This document shows positions 1 to 9,300 of a stretch of DNA of 30,347 nucleotides, in pieces (positions within the stretch are counted from its first letter, which is position 1; each line of letters starts with the position of its first letter). Position numbers and translations under genes: made by a program. The stretch is from JBJEDU01 sp051872395 (GTDB lineage: Bacteria > Bacillota_I > Bacilli_A > RFN20 > CAG-826), in NCBI GenBank assembly GCA_051872395.1, contig JBJEDU010000024.1, positions 1 to 30,347 of the forward strand, written 5' to 3'. The notes beneath the pieces were generated by a model. That model did no database searches, had not been told where the DNA came from, and was given only the letters and a program-made list of their open reading frames with translations.

Positions 1-1215
1 TACCCAGACGTTGAAGAAACACAAGTGTTTGATACAGTGACCGTTTCTACTGGTGAACAAGTAACTCTCTTACATAGAAGTAATTACCAATCAAATTATA
101 AGCTTGATCAAGTCGAATCAAAATCTGATGCATTTACTTATGTTGAAGATGTTATCATTCCAAAAATTTATACTTCCTTATTAGTGGAACAATATTTATT
201 AGATGAAAACTATAGTACATTAGGTCGTTCATATGCCCGTAAAGTCAATATTATTTCTATTAAAGAAAATTCAAATTATCTTGACGCTGCTGGCTTATTA
301 ATGAACACATTCGTTGATAATTATATCAACGCTGAACCAAACGCTACTACAGTCAATGATTCAACTAATAAAGTAACCTTAGATACATTTAAAATGTTAT
401 CTAATGCATATCGAGGAATTGACTTAAGTCAAGACGAAAAAGACTTATTGGATAATGCTGGTCTTGCGACTGGTGATTTCAATGGTACAAATTACTACAA
501 AGGCACTGAATATGGTGACTTAGTGGAAAAAGAAGCAAAAATCAAAGATGATTTATTATTAAATGATTCCACTATCGAAAGTGAATTCACAGGTTCAGGT
601 TCTTATCCAGTCTCCGTTGGTAAAGAAATCTTAACAAATAATATTCGTCTTAATAACTACACCACTAATGGTTGGTTTATTAAAAATGGTGGATTAAGTG
701 ATTTACCATCCACTATTAGAGATAGATTATTCTCCATCGGTGTAGCAAATGGTTTAAAAGAAGATGCTGATAGCGATGAAGCTATTGCTCAAGATCGTTG
801 GCAATATACTAACGGAACTTGGACATATAGCAAAGAAAACGATGGTTCAAATGCTTACGTTGCCAAAATTAATGGTAAATATTACCTCAAATTAGCAACC
901 ACTGAAGCTGGTAGCGATACCAATAACGATATGTTATTCTACGATCGTTCTTCCTCCACTTATTACATCGTCCAAATCGAAGAAGCTGTCTCCAGTTCTA
1001 AATTAAGTAAAACAAGTGATAACAGATACGCAGTTACACGTTCTTCAAGCGTTATGCAAGAAATCGTTAACGAAGTCGCAAAAGTTATCGCCAGTGGAGA
1101 ATCTTATACCACTCTTTCAAATAAATATTGGTTAGAAAAATTGAATCTCAAATTACATGACACTGTTGTGTATGAATATTTCAAATCTAACTATCCAGAA
1201 TTATTTGAAGATTAA
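1..1215 (+). CDS. PrsA/SurA-like exported foldase, C-terminal part (partial at 5' end)
   Basis: The reading frame is open from the first base of the window to a TAA at 1213-1215, so the true start and any signal peptide lie outside. The visible 405 codons contain no membrane helix and are rich in Asn, Ser, Thr and charged residues. The segment LPSTIRDRLFSIG followed by YYIVQIEEA resembles the end of parvulin-type (PpiC) foldase domains, where a buried Leu/Phe strand precedes a final strand returning the substrate-binding edge. The early segment SLLVEQYLLDENY followed by YARKVNIISIK resembles the junction between the N-terminal chaperone helices and the parvulin domain of PrsA. The next gene encodes a HIT protein and YhaM lies just beyond, a neighbourhood that resembles prsA-hit-yhaM in Bacillus. 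A role in folding exported proteins would suit the four large secreted proteins nearby. Family assignment rests on weak similarity plus context, so it is moderate only. Confidence 0.5.
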   Translation, partial: YPDVEETQVFDTVTVSTGEQVTLLHRSNYQSNYKLDQVESKSDAFTYVEDVIIPKIYTSLLVEQYLLDENYSTLGRSYARKVNIISIKENSNYLDAAGLLMNTFVDNYINAEPNATTVNDSTNKVTLDTFKMLSNAYRGIDLSQDEKDLLDNAGLATGDFNGTNYYKGTEYGDLVEKEAKIKDDLLLNDSTIESEFTGSGSYPVSVGKEILTNNIRLNNYTTNGWFIKNGGLSDLPSTIRDRLFSIGVANGLKEDADSDEAIAQDRWQYTNGTWTYSKENDGSNAYVAKINGKYYLKLATTEAGSDTNNDMLFYDRSSSTYYIVQIEEAVSSSKLSKTSDNRYAVTRSSSVMQEIVNEVAKVIASGESYTTLSNKYWLEKLNLKLHDTVVYEYFKSNYPELFED

Positions 1216-1241
1216 TTGATAGATTATTCTATTAAAATATT

Positions 1242-1269
1242 AGCTCATTGAAAAATGAGCTTTTATTTT
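1242..1269 (+). terminator. Rho-independent terminator after the foldase gene
   Basis: AGCTCATT at 1242-1249 pairs perfectly with AATGAGCT at 1254-1261 around a 4-nt GAAA loop, followed by the T-rich run TTTATTTT. It sits 27 bp after the stop codon. Confidence 0.85.
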
Positions 1270-1299
1270 GCTCAATTTTTATTTTATAAAAATATTAAT

Positions 1300-1334
1300 T
1301 ATAATAATTAAAGTATTATAATAAAGATAAGGAG
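1300..1334 (+). promoter_or_regulatory. Putative promoter and ribosome binding site of the HIT gene
   Basis: A TATAAT at 1300-1305 is the better -10 candidate, because a second TATAAT at 1317-1322 would place the start of transcription on top of the AAGGAG at 1329-1334. No good -35 is visible. AAGGAG lies 10 nt before the ATG and fixes the start codon. Confidence 0.4.
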
Positions 1335-1344
1335 CGTAAAAATA

Positions 1345-1752
1345 ATGGAAGATATTTTTTGCAAAATAATTAAAGGAGAAATTCCTTGTCACAAAATATT
1401 TGAAGATGATGATGTCATCGCCTTTTTAGATATTTCACAAGTTACAAAAGGTCACACCTTAGTGTTACCAAAAAAGCATTATGATAATTTCTTAGCCATT
1501 CCACAAGAAGAAATGCATAAAGTAATGGATGTCGCTCAAAAGATTGGACAAATTCAAATTAAATTGCTTGGTGCGAAAGGCGTTAATATATTAACAAATT
1601 GTTATGAAGAAGCTGGACAATCAGTGCCACATTTCCATGTCCATGTCATTCCACGATATTCAAAGAATGAAGGATTTAAATTAGAGATGGTTGATAATTC
1701 TAAATTTGTCAATCTCCCCGCTTTAGCGGATAAAATTAAAGAACAACTTTAA
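1345..1752 (+). CDS. hit: HIT family nucleotide-binding hydrolase
   Basis: This 135-residue protein has the defining histidine-triad motif HFHVHVIP, with His96, His98 and His100, close to the C-terminus. His98 is the expected nucleophile that attacks the alpha-phosphate of nucleotide substrates such as adenosine phosphoramidates or dinucleoside polyphosphates. The N-terminal signature FCKIIKGEIPCHKIFED and the central FLDISQVTKGHTLVLPKKH are also typical, and the length is normal for a Hint/HinT-branch protein. It is cytosolic. The start is supported by AAGGAG 10 nt upstream. The gene appears monocistronic, between the terminator at 1242-1269 and the bidirectional terminator at 1771-1807. Position next to a PrsA-like gene and YhaM matches a conserved Bacillota gene neighbourhood. 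The physiological substrate cannot be read from sequence. Confidence 0.93.
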   Translation: MEDIFCKIIKGEIPCHKIFEDDDVIAFLDISQVTKGHTLVLPKKHYDNFLAIPQEEMHKVMDVAQKIGQIQIKLLGAKGVNILTNCYEEAGQSVPHFHVHVIPRYSKNEGFKLEMVDNSKFVNLPALADKIKEQL

Positions 1753-1770
1753 TTAATTTATACATTATAA

Positions 1771-1807
1771 AAAAATAAATCTCCGACACAAATGGAGATT
1801 TATTTTT
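1771..1807. terminator. Bidirectional terminator between convergent genes
   Basis: AAATAAATCTCC and GGAGATTTATTT form a 12-bp stem around a 9-nt loop. The A-run on the left arm and T-run on the right arm give a U-tail in both directions, so the hairpin can end both the HIT transcript and the yhaM operon arriving from the right. Confidence 0.85.
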
Positions 1808-1830
1808 GTTAATGAAAATAAATTATATTA

Positions 1831-2772
1831 TTAATTTTTTGGTTTATAAAAACTTCGATTTTCTAACGCGAAAACTTTTTGAGAAAATTCTCCAGGTTTC
1901 ACATTTTCCATTACTTTATCTAACGCGACAATTCTTGAATCCAAGTTATCAATTAATGATAAAAGCATTGCTTCTTTAGTAAGTGGTAAAACTGGGGAAC
2001 CAAATTCTAATTGACCATGATGAGATAAAATCATATGTTCTAATAAAACAGGTATTTCATCATTTTGAAAATTAATTTTTGAACATTCTTCTTTTAATAC
2101 ATCTGTGACAATAGAAATATGGCCAATCAATTTTCCTTCTAATGTTTTCTTAAAGACGACAGGGCCTTCATATTCTTCAATTTTTCCTAAATCATGAATA
2201 ATAACTCCCGCGATTAATAAATCTTTATTTATTTCGCTATAAGGATAATTATTGACGATAAATTCTGCTAAATCGCACATCGAAGTAATATGAGTTAATA
2301 ATCCTCTTTCATAATCGTGATGGATAGTAATCGCAGCAGGATATGAATAAACTTTTTGACCAAATCTTTCTAACATATTTTTTGTTAATAATTTTATGTC
2401 AGGATCAACGATAGAATTAAAATGATGTAATAATTTATTTTTTAGTATTTCTAAAGAATATGGGGACGCTTTTGCGAAACTAGACATATCTATTTCGTTT
2501 TCATCAACTTCCATTGCGTCTAATATTTTCATTTGTAGACTCGATTTATAAAGAATGATTTCTCCATATATTTCGACAACTTTACCATCAATAAAGATGC
2601 TTTCATCTTCTTTACTAACATCCCATTTTTTTGCATTGATCGCTCCACTGGCGTCTCTTAATTCCATATTGAGATAACTAAGTCCGCTATTGGTCACACC
2701 TTTAACACAATTAGTCACTAATAATTTTTCTCTAATTTTATCTTTTTCTTTAAATTCACTAATTTGTTTCAT
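1831..2772 (-). CDS. yhaM: 3'-5' exoribonuclease YhaM (OB-fold plus HD domain)
   Basis: 313 residues, the usual YhaM length. Residues about 15-90 form an OB-fold nucleic-acid-binding domain (GLSYLNMELRDASGAINAKKW). Residues about 145-290 form an HD phosphohydrolase domain with the metal-binding pair His193-Asp194 in VIIHDLGKIEEY, upstream His161 in GLLTHI, His251-His252 in ILSHHGQLEFGSP and Asp275 in SLIDNLDSR. YhaM is a manganese-dependent exonuclease that degrades RNA, and also single-stranded DNA, from the 3' end in the cytosol. GGAGG lies 9 nt before the ATG, inside the end of recX, whose stop is one base away. The gene is therefore last in a coupled four-gene operon that ends at the 1771-1807 hairpin. 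Assignment is firm. Confidence 0.93.
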   Translation of the reverse strand: MKQISEFKEKDKIREKLLVTNCVKGVTNSGLSYLNMELRDASGAINAKKWDVSKEDESIFIDGKVVEIYGEIILYKSSLQMKILDAMEVDENEIDMSSFAKASPYSLEILKNKLLHHFNSIVDPDIKLLTKNMLERFGQKVYSYPAAITIHHDYERGLLTHITSMCDLAEFIVNNYPYSEINKDLLIAGVIIHDLGKIEEYEGPVVFKKTLEGKLIGHISIVTDVLKEECSKINFQNDEIPVLLEHMILSHHGQLEFGSPVLPLTKEAMLLSLIDNLDSRIVALDKVMENVKPGEFSQKVFALENRSFYKPKN

Positions 2773-2773
2773 T

Positions 2774-3568
2774 TTATTGTTCCTCCATAATTTGTAATAT
2801 GTCTTTATATTTATAACCTTTGGTTAATAATTTATTAATTAATTTTTGTTTCAATTCCTTATCTTGATATTTTTTCGAATAACTTATAAGTAATTTATTA
2901 TAATCTTTATTTAATAATTCTAGTTCTTTCTCATAAGAATTTTCTTTAACGTTTTTAATTACAGAGTCAATTAATTCAAAAGAGAATCCTAATTCAATGA
3001 GAGATTTCGCTATTTTGTCTTTTTTAGTTTTAGAATTATATTTATCGAATTTTTTATTTAATTTAATGAGATTGTTCTTTGCTTTTTTAATTTCTTCATT
3101 AAAGGGGAAGACTAATTCTTTGGTTAATTTATAGTCATACCCTTTTTCAATCAATTTGTTTTTGATTTTATTTTCACCATAATTTAAAGAATTATAATAA
3201 TCGATATATTCATCTTTTAATCTTTCATCATTTAATAAATTATTTTTAGTTAATTTATCGATGACTATATAAACTTCTTTATCTAATATTTCAGGAAATT
3301 TTAATATTAATTTTTCTTTAAATTTATATTTAAAATATTGTTTCTTTGATAACAATTTTAAAGCATAGGAGTAATATTTATCATCTTCATCCTCTTTCGT
3401 TAATTGTTTAATTTCTTTATCGCTCAATAATTTACCAACGTAAAGAAATGAAGAAGCATAAGTATTTTTATTTATATATAATTTTTTGCCATTATCAAAA
3501 ACTAGTTTAACATTATTTTTATTAATCTTAATTGCTTTAATGAGGTTACCAGTTTTTTCTAATTGCAC
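2774..3568 (-). CDS. recX: Regulatory protein RecX
   Basis: The protein (about 264 residues) is Lys/Asn/Leu-rich and almost entirely helical, with the repeated three-helix units of RecX: YYSYALKLLSKKQYFKYKFKEKL, then IDKLTKNNLLNDERL, and the repeat YGENKIKNKLIEKGY. RecX binds RecA filaments and dampens strand exchange in the cytosol. The length matches long Gram-positive RecX. I place the start at the GTG at 3568-3566 rather than the upstream ATG at 3625, because GGAGG lies 9 nt before the GTG and the residues before it (LIFIRWKDSIK) are only an out-of-frame reading of the upstream glycosyltransferase. The gene overlaps that glycosyltransferase by 23 nt and is followed at once by yhaM, indicating translational coupling. 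The link between glycolipid genes and recX is probably only positional. Confidence 0.88.
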   Translation of the reverse strand: MQLEKTGNLIKAIKINKNNVKLVFDNGKKLYINKNTYASSFLYVGKLLSDKEIKQLTKEDEDDKYYSYALKLLSKKQYFKYKFKEKLILKFPEILDKEVYIVIDKLTKNNLLNDERLKDEYIDYYNSLNYGENKIKNKLIEKGYDYKLTKELVFPFNEEIKKAKNNLIKLNKKFDKYNSKTKKDKIAKSLIELGFSFELIDSVIKNVKENSYEKELELLNKDYNKLLISYSKKYQDKELKQKLINKLLTKGYKYKDILQIMEEQ

Positions 3569-4721
3569 GATAATAAACCTCCATAATGTTTTGATAGAAT
3601 CTTTCCATCGAATAAATATCAACAATTTCTAAAGAAGATTTAATAATCTTTTCTTTTTGTTCTTTGCTCAAAGACATAATCTCTAAAACTTTAGAAATAA
3701 ACGAATCTTCATTAGTGAAAAAGAAACCAGTTTCCCCTTCAATAATTGTTCCACTTAAATTATCATCAAATCTCGCTAAAACGATTGCCTTACTCGCCAT
3801 CGCTTCCATAAATGTCAAACCTTGAGTTTCTGTAATCGAAGCGGAAGTATAAATATCACATAAATGATAATAGAAGGCGACTTCTTCAGCTTTAACCGCG
3901 CCAACGAAATGGCAATACTTTTTAATGTTTTCTTTTTCCGCTAATTGGTCAAGAAATACACGGTCTGGACCATCACCAACAATGAGCATTTTCGTTTTAA
4001 TTTCTGGATGAGTTTTCACAAATTTTGAATAACATTTTATCGAAATATCCATGCTCTTTTCTTTCGCTAAACGACCAAGAATTAAAAATACTAAAGTATC
4101 ATCATCAATTCCTAATTGTTTTTTAAATCGTTTTTCTTTTTCTAAATCTCTTTTAGAATCTTCAAATAAAGAAAAATCAATACCAGTAGGAACGACATTA
4201 ATATAAATATCAGTGCCAATCGAACGTAAGAAATCCTTAGTTTTTATAGAAGGAGTAATAAATTCTGTCGTGTTTTTAGCAATAATTTTTGTATAAGTTC
4301 TCACAATCTTTTTCGCGACACGATCAAAAACTCCATGAGTTGCGTAATATGTATAATCTTCATAAGATGTGTGATAAGTATAAACGATTGGTAAATCAAG
4401 TTTTTGAGCGACAATACGCGCGAAAACACCAAGCATCGAATCAGTTTGATAATGAATCAAATCTGGTTTAAATCTTTTAACCAATTTAAAAACTTGCTTA
4501 TCAAATGGCTTAGGAAAACGATAACCATACAATTTTTTATTTTCAATTCCTGGCATACGAATAATGCCATCTTTATATTCAAGTTTTCCATCATCACTAC
4601 GAGGAGTGACCACTAAAACTTTATGACCATGAGCGATTAGCGTTTGTCGTAAATTAAAACAAGAGGTGGAAACCCCATTAATAAAAGGTGGGTAAGTATC
4701 AGAAAAAATAACAATTTTCAT
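3546..4721 (-). CDS. GT4 glycosyltransferase, probable diacylglycerol glucosyltransferase
   Basis: 391 residues with the GT-B architecture of family GT4. The N-terminal domain begins MKIVIFSDTYPPFINGVSTS with a nucleotide-fold Gly loop. YTYHTSYEDYTYY around His117 is characteristic of the 1,2-diacylglycerol 3-glucosyltransferase group (Acholeplasma MGlcDAG synthase and LafA relatives). The C-terminal domain has GRLAKEKSMD (Arg217, Lys222), VGDGPDR and the EX7E motif Glu298-Glu306 in TETQGLTFMEAMAS, which bind the UDP-sugar. It probably transfers glucose from a nucleotide sugar to diacylglycerol at the inner membrane face, making a membrane glycolipid or lipoteichoic-acid anchor. The ATG overlaps the TAA of the upstream YbhN-like gene (TAATG), so translation is coupled and no strong ribosome site is seen. 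Sugar specificity is inferred. Confidence 0.85.
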   Translation of the reverse strand: MKIVIFSDTYPPFINGVSTSCFNLRQTLIAHGHKVLVVTPRSDDGKLEYKDGIIRMPGIENKKLYGYRFPKPFDKQVFKLVKRFKPDLIHYQTDSMLGVFARIVAQKLDLPIVYTYHTSYEDYTYYATHGVFDRVAKKIVRTYTKIIAKNTTEFITPSIKTKDFLRSIGTDIYINVVPTGIDFSLFEDSKRDLEKEKRFKKQLGIDDDTLVFLILGRLAKEKSMDISIKCYSKFVKTHPEIKTKMLIVGDGPDRVFLDQLAEKENIKKYCHFVGAVKAEEVAFYYHLCDIYTSASITETQGLTFMEAMASKAIVLARFDDNLSGTIIEGETGFFFTNEDSFISKVLEIMSLSKEQKEKIIKSSLEIVDIYSMERFYQNIMEVYYRAIRKNW

Positions 4722-6202
4722 TATAGTGAATCATCATCCTGTTCTATTGATAAATTATCCATCTTTCTCGTTGGTGGATTATTAATATTTTTATCATCAA
4801 CCATTTCTTTTTGAACTGGTTTTTTATTTGCTTTAGATTTCGGTTTAGTCTTTTGATTTTTATTTAATGATTCCTTCTTTTTATGATTCTGCTCTTTTAA
4901 TTTTTCAAAAATTGCCGTTTTAGATAAATTTCTCGTTTCAATAAATGTTTCAATTTCTTCTTTTCTAATAGCCAAGGTTTGATGTTGCAAATCGACATAT
5001 GTTTGTCGAGTTGGAACACCATTTCTTCCAATAACTTCTTTTGGTGAACCTTTATAAAACGCTGTTGTAATACCGGCGATAAGAAGAGGAATAGAGAAAG
5101 TAATAGAACGCCACAAAAGAAGCGCAGTAGATGTAATATCATTACCACCAAGTTGAGTTGTGGAATAAAAATTACCTTTAAATAATTGAATAAAGAAATA
5201 TTCAGAAACACCCGCACTACCAGGAATAGGAATAAGTCCCGTAACCATCTGGTGATAATTACTTAAAAATACTGCGTCAAAAAATGATTTGACTGGATTA
5301 GAACCAGCAATACAACTAGGATCAATAGCCAAACCCACAAAGTAAGGTAAAGAAAATCTAAAAGTCATGTATATCGCAAATAATAACGCAATCAAAAGTG
5401 CGAAAGGAATATTCAACCATAATCGACGGAATTCCATTTTAAAGTTTTCGACCTGCACTCTTAAACTTTCTTGAGATTTTTCTTTATTTTTAATGATTTT
5501 AATTTTTGATAAAAAGTTGATACAAGGACCCATAATAAAATTATGGAATCCTCTCCAATACGCCATTAAAAGAACTAGTAAAATGACAGAGACATTAAGT
5601 AAGAAACCAATAATAGTTAATGCCCACATTGGAAGTTTAATAACAATACCAAATAAAGGAAGTTCAGCGTTAACCGCAGAAATGACATCATATTTAATAA
5701 AGAACGCTAGTAGACCATAAATAATTAAAACTGTTTGATAAATTATCGAATACATCGCCATGATCGATACTGCGCTTGAAATCGGAACACCTTGTTTTTT
5801 AAAGGTATATGATTGCATCACTTGACCGCCACTACTACTTGGAGTTACCGCGTTATAAAAAACACCGACTTGATCACAGGCTAAAGCTTGATGATATCGA
5901 TATTTTTTGGTATATAATCTCGCAAAGCAAAATAATATTAAACCTCTAATTAATATACAAAGTCCCATGATTCCACAAACAATTAAAATCCAACCCCAAT
6001 TACATTTCATAAGGTTTGATAAAACGTTATCGAAATCATTCCACATGGAAATGAGTAAAGCCACAACAGTAACAATCAATACCAAAAGAATATTGATGAG
6101 ATATCTAAACTTTTTAATGAATTTTTTAAATTTAGATTCTTTCTTCTTTGGTAATTCAGGCTTTACTTCATTAGGAAGTAAATTAGTTTCTTCTTTTTCC
6201 AT
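4721..6202 (-). CDS. YbhN/MprF-N-type integral membrane protein, putative glycolipid flippase
   Basis: 493 residues. After a short charged N-terminus (residues 1-32), about eight hydrophobic helices follow, ending near residue 385, then a Lys/Glu/Asn-rich cytoplasmic tail of about 80-100 residues. The motif VGVFYNAVTPSSSGGQ followed by QSYTFKKQGVPI is the signature of the lysylphosphatidylglycerol-synthase transmembrane family (PF03706, UPF0104). That family includes the flippase domain of MprF. The aminoacyl-transferase domain of MprF is absent. Direct coupling to the glycolipid glycosyltransferase suggests a role in moving or binding the glycolipid product across the membrane. There is no Shine-Dalgarno sequence before the ATG. 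A TTTATA/TATGAT promoter with a 17-bp spacer predicts a leader of only about 7 nt. First gene of the operon; the function is inferred from family and context. Confidence 0.82.
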   Translation of the reverse strand: MEKEETNLLPNEVKPELPKKKESKFKKFIKKFRYLINILLVLIVTVVALLISMWNDFDNVLSNLMKCNWGWILIVCGIMGLCILIRGLILFCFARLYTKKYRYHQALACDQVGVFYNAVTPSSSGGQVMQSYTFKKQGVPISSAVSIMAMYSIIYQTVLIIYGLLAFFIKYDVISAVNAELPLFGIVIKLPMWALTIIGFLLNVSVILLVLLMAYWRGFHNFIMGPCINFLSKIKIIKNKEKSQESLRVQVENFKMEFRRLWLNIPFALLIALLFAIYMTFRFSLPYFVGLAIDPSCIAGSNPVKSFFDAVFLSNYHQMVTGLIPIPGSAGVSEYFFIQLFKGNFYSTTQLGGNDITSTALLLWRSITFSIPLLIAGITTAFYKGSPKEVIGRNGVPTRQTYVDLQHQTLAIRKEEIETFIETRNLSKTAIFEKLKEQNHKKKESLNKNQKTKPKSKANKKPVQKEMVDDKNINNPPTRKMDNLSIEQDDDSL

Positions 6203-6216
6203 ACAACGATAATTTT

Positions 6217-6255
6217 ATCATAGATAAATACTATAATGTTATAAAAAATAACATT
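6217..6255 (-). promoter_or_regulatory. Promoter of the glycolipid-recX-yhaM operon with an overlapping inverted repeat
   Basis: On the minus strand, TTTATA (6245-6240) and TATGAT (6222-6217) are separated by exactly 17 bp. The -10 ends 14 nt before the ATG at 6202, so the transcript has an extremely short leader and no ribosome site. An 8-bp inverted repeat (AATGTTAT/ATAACATT, 6235-6255) overlaps the -35 and could be an operator, though in AT-rich DNA it may be chance. Confidence 0.5.
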
Positions 6256-6280
6256 TAGCATTTATTGAAGGTAAATTTAA

Positions 6281-6318
6281 ATAAAAATATAGAGCCATCA
6301 AAACCGATGGCTCTATAA
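6281..6318 (-). terminator. Terminator of the subtilisin-like protease gene
   Basis: AGAGCCATC (6291-6299) pairs with GATGGCTCT (6306-6314) around a 6-nt loop, with extra A-T pairs at the base. On the minus strand a run of TATTTTTATTT follows. It lies 36 bp after the protease stop. Confidence 0.8.
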
Positions 6319-6349
6319 AAATAATCAATAGATAGTAGGATAATAATTA

Positions 6350-9300
6350 TTATTTTTGCTTTTTCTTTTTACTAAAGACATAACTTGTCGATAAAACAAG
6401 AATAGTAGTTCCAATCACAGCAAGTAATAAAGGATAAGCAATTAATAAACTATTAGAATTAATTAATGAATAATTTGAAGATTTTAAAACGAAAGAATTA
6501 TCAGTATAAGATACATTCACACCTTGATTATTGGCCCAGGCTAATAATCTATCTCTGGCACATTTAATGACATACTCTTCACTATTCCAAAATGTGTTTT
6601 TATCTTCATTTGACATAGAATTTAAAAGGTTAATGGCAGCATTTAATTTAGAATTGCATTGATTTTCAGTATCTTCATACATTATGTAATTAGTGACATT
6701 ATTAACATAATCTTGACCTTTTATTGTGTAACTAATCGAAGAGATATTACTATATGAAGAAGAAGTAGAATCAAAACCAATCTTAAAGAAGTAATATCCA
6801 CCTTTACTCACTTCTTCTAAAGAATATGTTACCCAACTATTTTCACTTCCATCTTTACTAATCATAATGTAATTATCAGTTCTAGAAGAAGATTTATTAG
6901 TGACACTAATAGAGGTTAAATAACCATCGAACGCTTCCTTGTTTTGAATAGAACCAGCGTTCTTACCAAAAGACAAACAATTAGAAAAAATGTAAGCGTT
7001 CGTAGTAACGATAAACTGTGTATCTTTAATTGTTACTTCACTATCACTACTTGTAGAAGAAGATTTAGAAATTGTCGAAGCGCTAAATTCGCTAGAAGAT
7101 AAATTAACAGTGTCAACATAATCTATAGCGGCTTTTCGATAAACTGACACATCAAAATCATAAGTGGTTTCACTATAAACAAGAGACATTTTTATTGTAT
7201 TTACTTCTCCTCCACTTAATGAATCTTGATATGTGAACATATATCCATCATCATCGAAAGTGAAATCAGAAGTTGTATTTTCTTTACCACTTGAATAAAT
7301 TAGTTTTACTGTAATATCACTCTTAGATATTGTTTCTCCTGGAGTAAAAGATTTACTAACACTGATTTCAATACTTGAAACAGTATCTTCGATAACTTCA
7401 ATTTGAATTGATTTAGTCAATTGATTTGGAGAAGATACGGTTTCATATTTACCAGTATAAGTAACAGTTAATGTTTTATTACCACTAGAAGAAGTATCAA
7501 TACTTGACAGAGTATAATCACTGCTAGTTAATAATTCATTTGGATATTTTGAAGACAAAGTATATATCGCATAAACTGAGATATTAGTACTATCAAAAGT
7601 ATCACCAACATAAACTGATGGACCAGAATAAGAGACACTCAATTCACTGACAATCTTATCGGAATAATCAGGCTCAGTATAAGTCAGTTCAATCGTCAAT
7701 ATTCTTAATTGAGAATTACTCGTATTAGCGTTTTGAATAAATAACGATTCTGAACAAACAAATTGTTCAGTAGGTGTATATGTAGTAGTACTGTCTGAAT
7801 TATCCGCGGTTAATAAAGTTGAACTTCCATCAATAGAATATTTAACAGCGGGCGAAGTCGATGTCGTAATTTTAAAGCTAGTAATAATATTTCCTGAAAG
7901 AGGAGTAATGGTAATACTGCCTCCTTTACCATTTGAAGCATAATATAAACGTAGTTCTTTATTTGATTGATTATATGCAGGATCGCTTAACGCGCTATTT
8001 TTAGCAGTTGTAAAACTTACAATATTAGTTACAGTTCCACTTGTAGTAGCGAAGTTTTGATAACTTCCCTCTTCTCCAGTCGCGCTTCCCCAACCAATAG
8101 TAAAGTTACTAGTTGTATCCACTAATTCGCTTTTAACAATAATTTGATAAGTAGCGGTTTTGGTTTCATCTAAATAGGAATAACTAACGGTGACTGTTTG
8201 AACACCTAAAGTATTCATATCATAGCCAGTAAAAGAAGATGAAGATGTTACGTCTAAGGTACTACCATTAGAGAAAGTCGCAGTTACTGTCCCGCCAAAT
8301 TCAAAAGTTGAACCAACTGCAAAAGCGGTAGTATAGCCACTTAAAGAAATGGAAGATAAAGTTACTGGAGTCGAATCAATAACCGTAACCAGACATTCAT
8401 CGTATTTGCTTGCATCTAATGTTGAAGTCGCTCTTATAGTAGTGCTTCCAGTTTTTAAAGCACTGATTTTACCACTTGAATCAACTGTTGCAACACTTTC
8501 ATCAGTAGAAGACCAACTCACAGTCGTGGTCGGATTATTTTCACCGGTTACCGTGGCAATTAATGAAGCAGTATTAGAAGAATATAGATCAATTTCTAAA
8601 TTATTTTGATTTAAAGAGACACTAGTAATAGAAGGAACTAAAACTTCACTATTACTAGATTTATATAATTGAATAGAAGATGAAGTACTTGTCGCCATAT
8701 ATCTAAATCTATTTTGGCCAGATTCACTATTATAATTTAATCGACGATAAGTACCTTGAATAATAGCGTTCCCACTCGAATCAAAAGAAATTGTATTGTA
8801 ATATTGTGTAGATTTTGAAGAATCTAAACCATTACTATTGGTTTCTCTTCCAATATAATATGATGAAGCAGATTTAATAGTGTAACCACTTGAAGTAGAG
8901 GCAATACTAAATTTTGCTTTTTCAATTGTTTCATTATTAGCGATGGAATTATTAGTAATCGTCACACTCAAATTGTTATTTACGACATCTAAAGAAGATA
9001 AATTACCATTAAATATTTTATTGCCACCTTCATAAACGATTAAATAATCGCCATTTGATAATTCAGAAGTACTAGTAATCTTTTTATATGACGCAGCGAC
9101 TTGAGGTGCGCTAACATTTAAAGTTAAAGAGGCTGAACCTGTTCCATAAACTGCATAAATATTAATAGTAGTTTCACCACTTTTTAAAGCAGTGATAACT
9201 CCTTCATCTGATATAGTCGCTACTGATTCATCAGTAGATTCAAATAAAAATGTTTTTGTAGCGTCGATAGGATTAGTGGTAATAATATCTGTAACATCAT

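Noticed and set aside
3569..3625. Upstream ATG at 3625 as the RecX start.
   Set aside because: GGAGG is positioned for the GTG at 3568, and the upstream residues are an out-of-frame reading of the glycosyltransferase.
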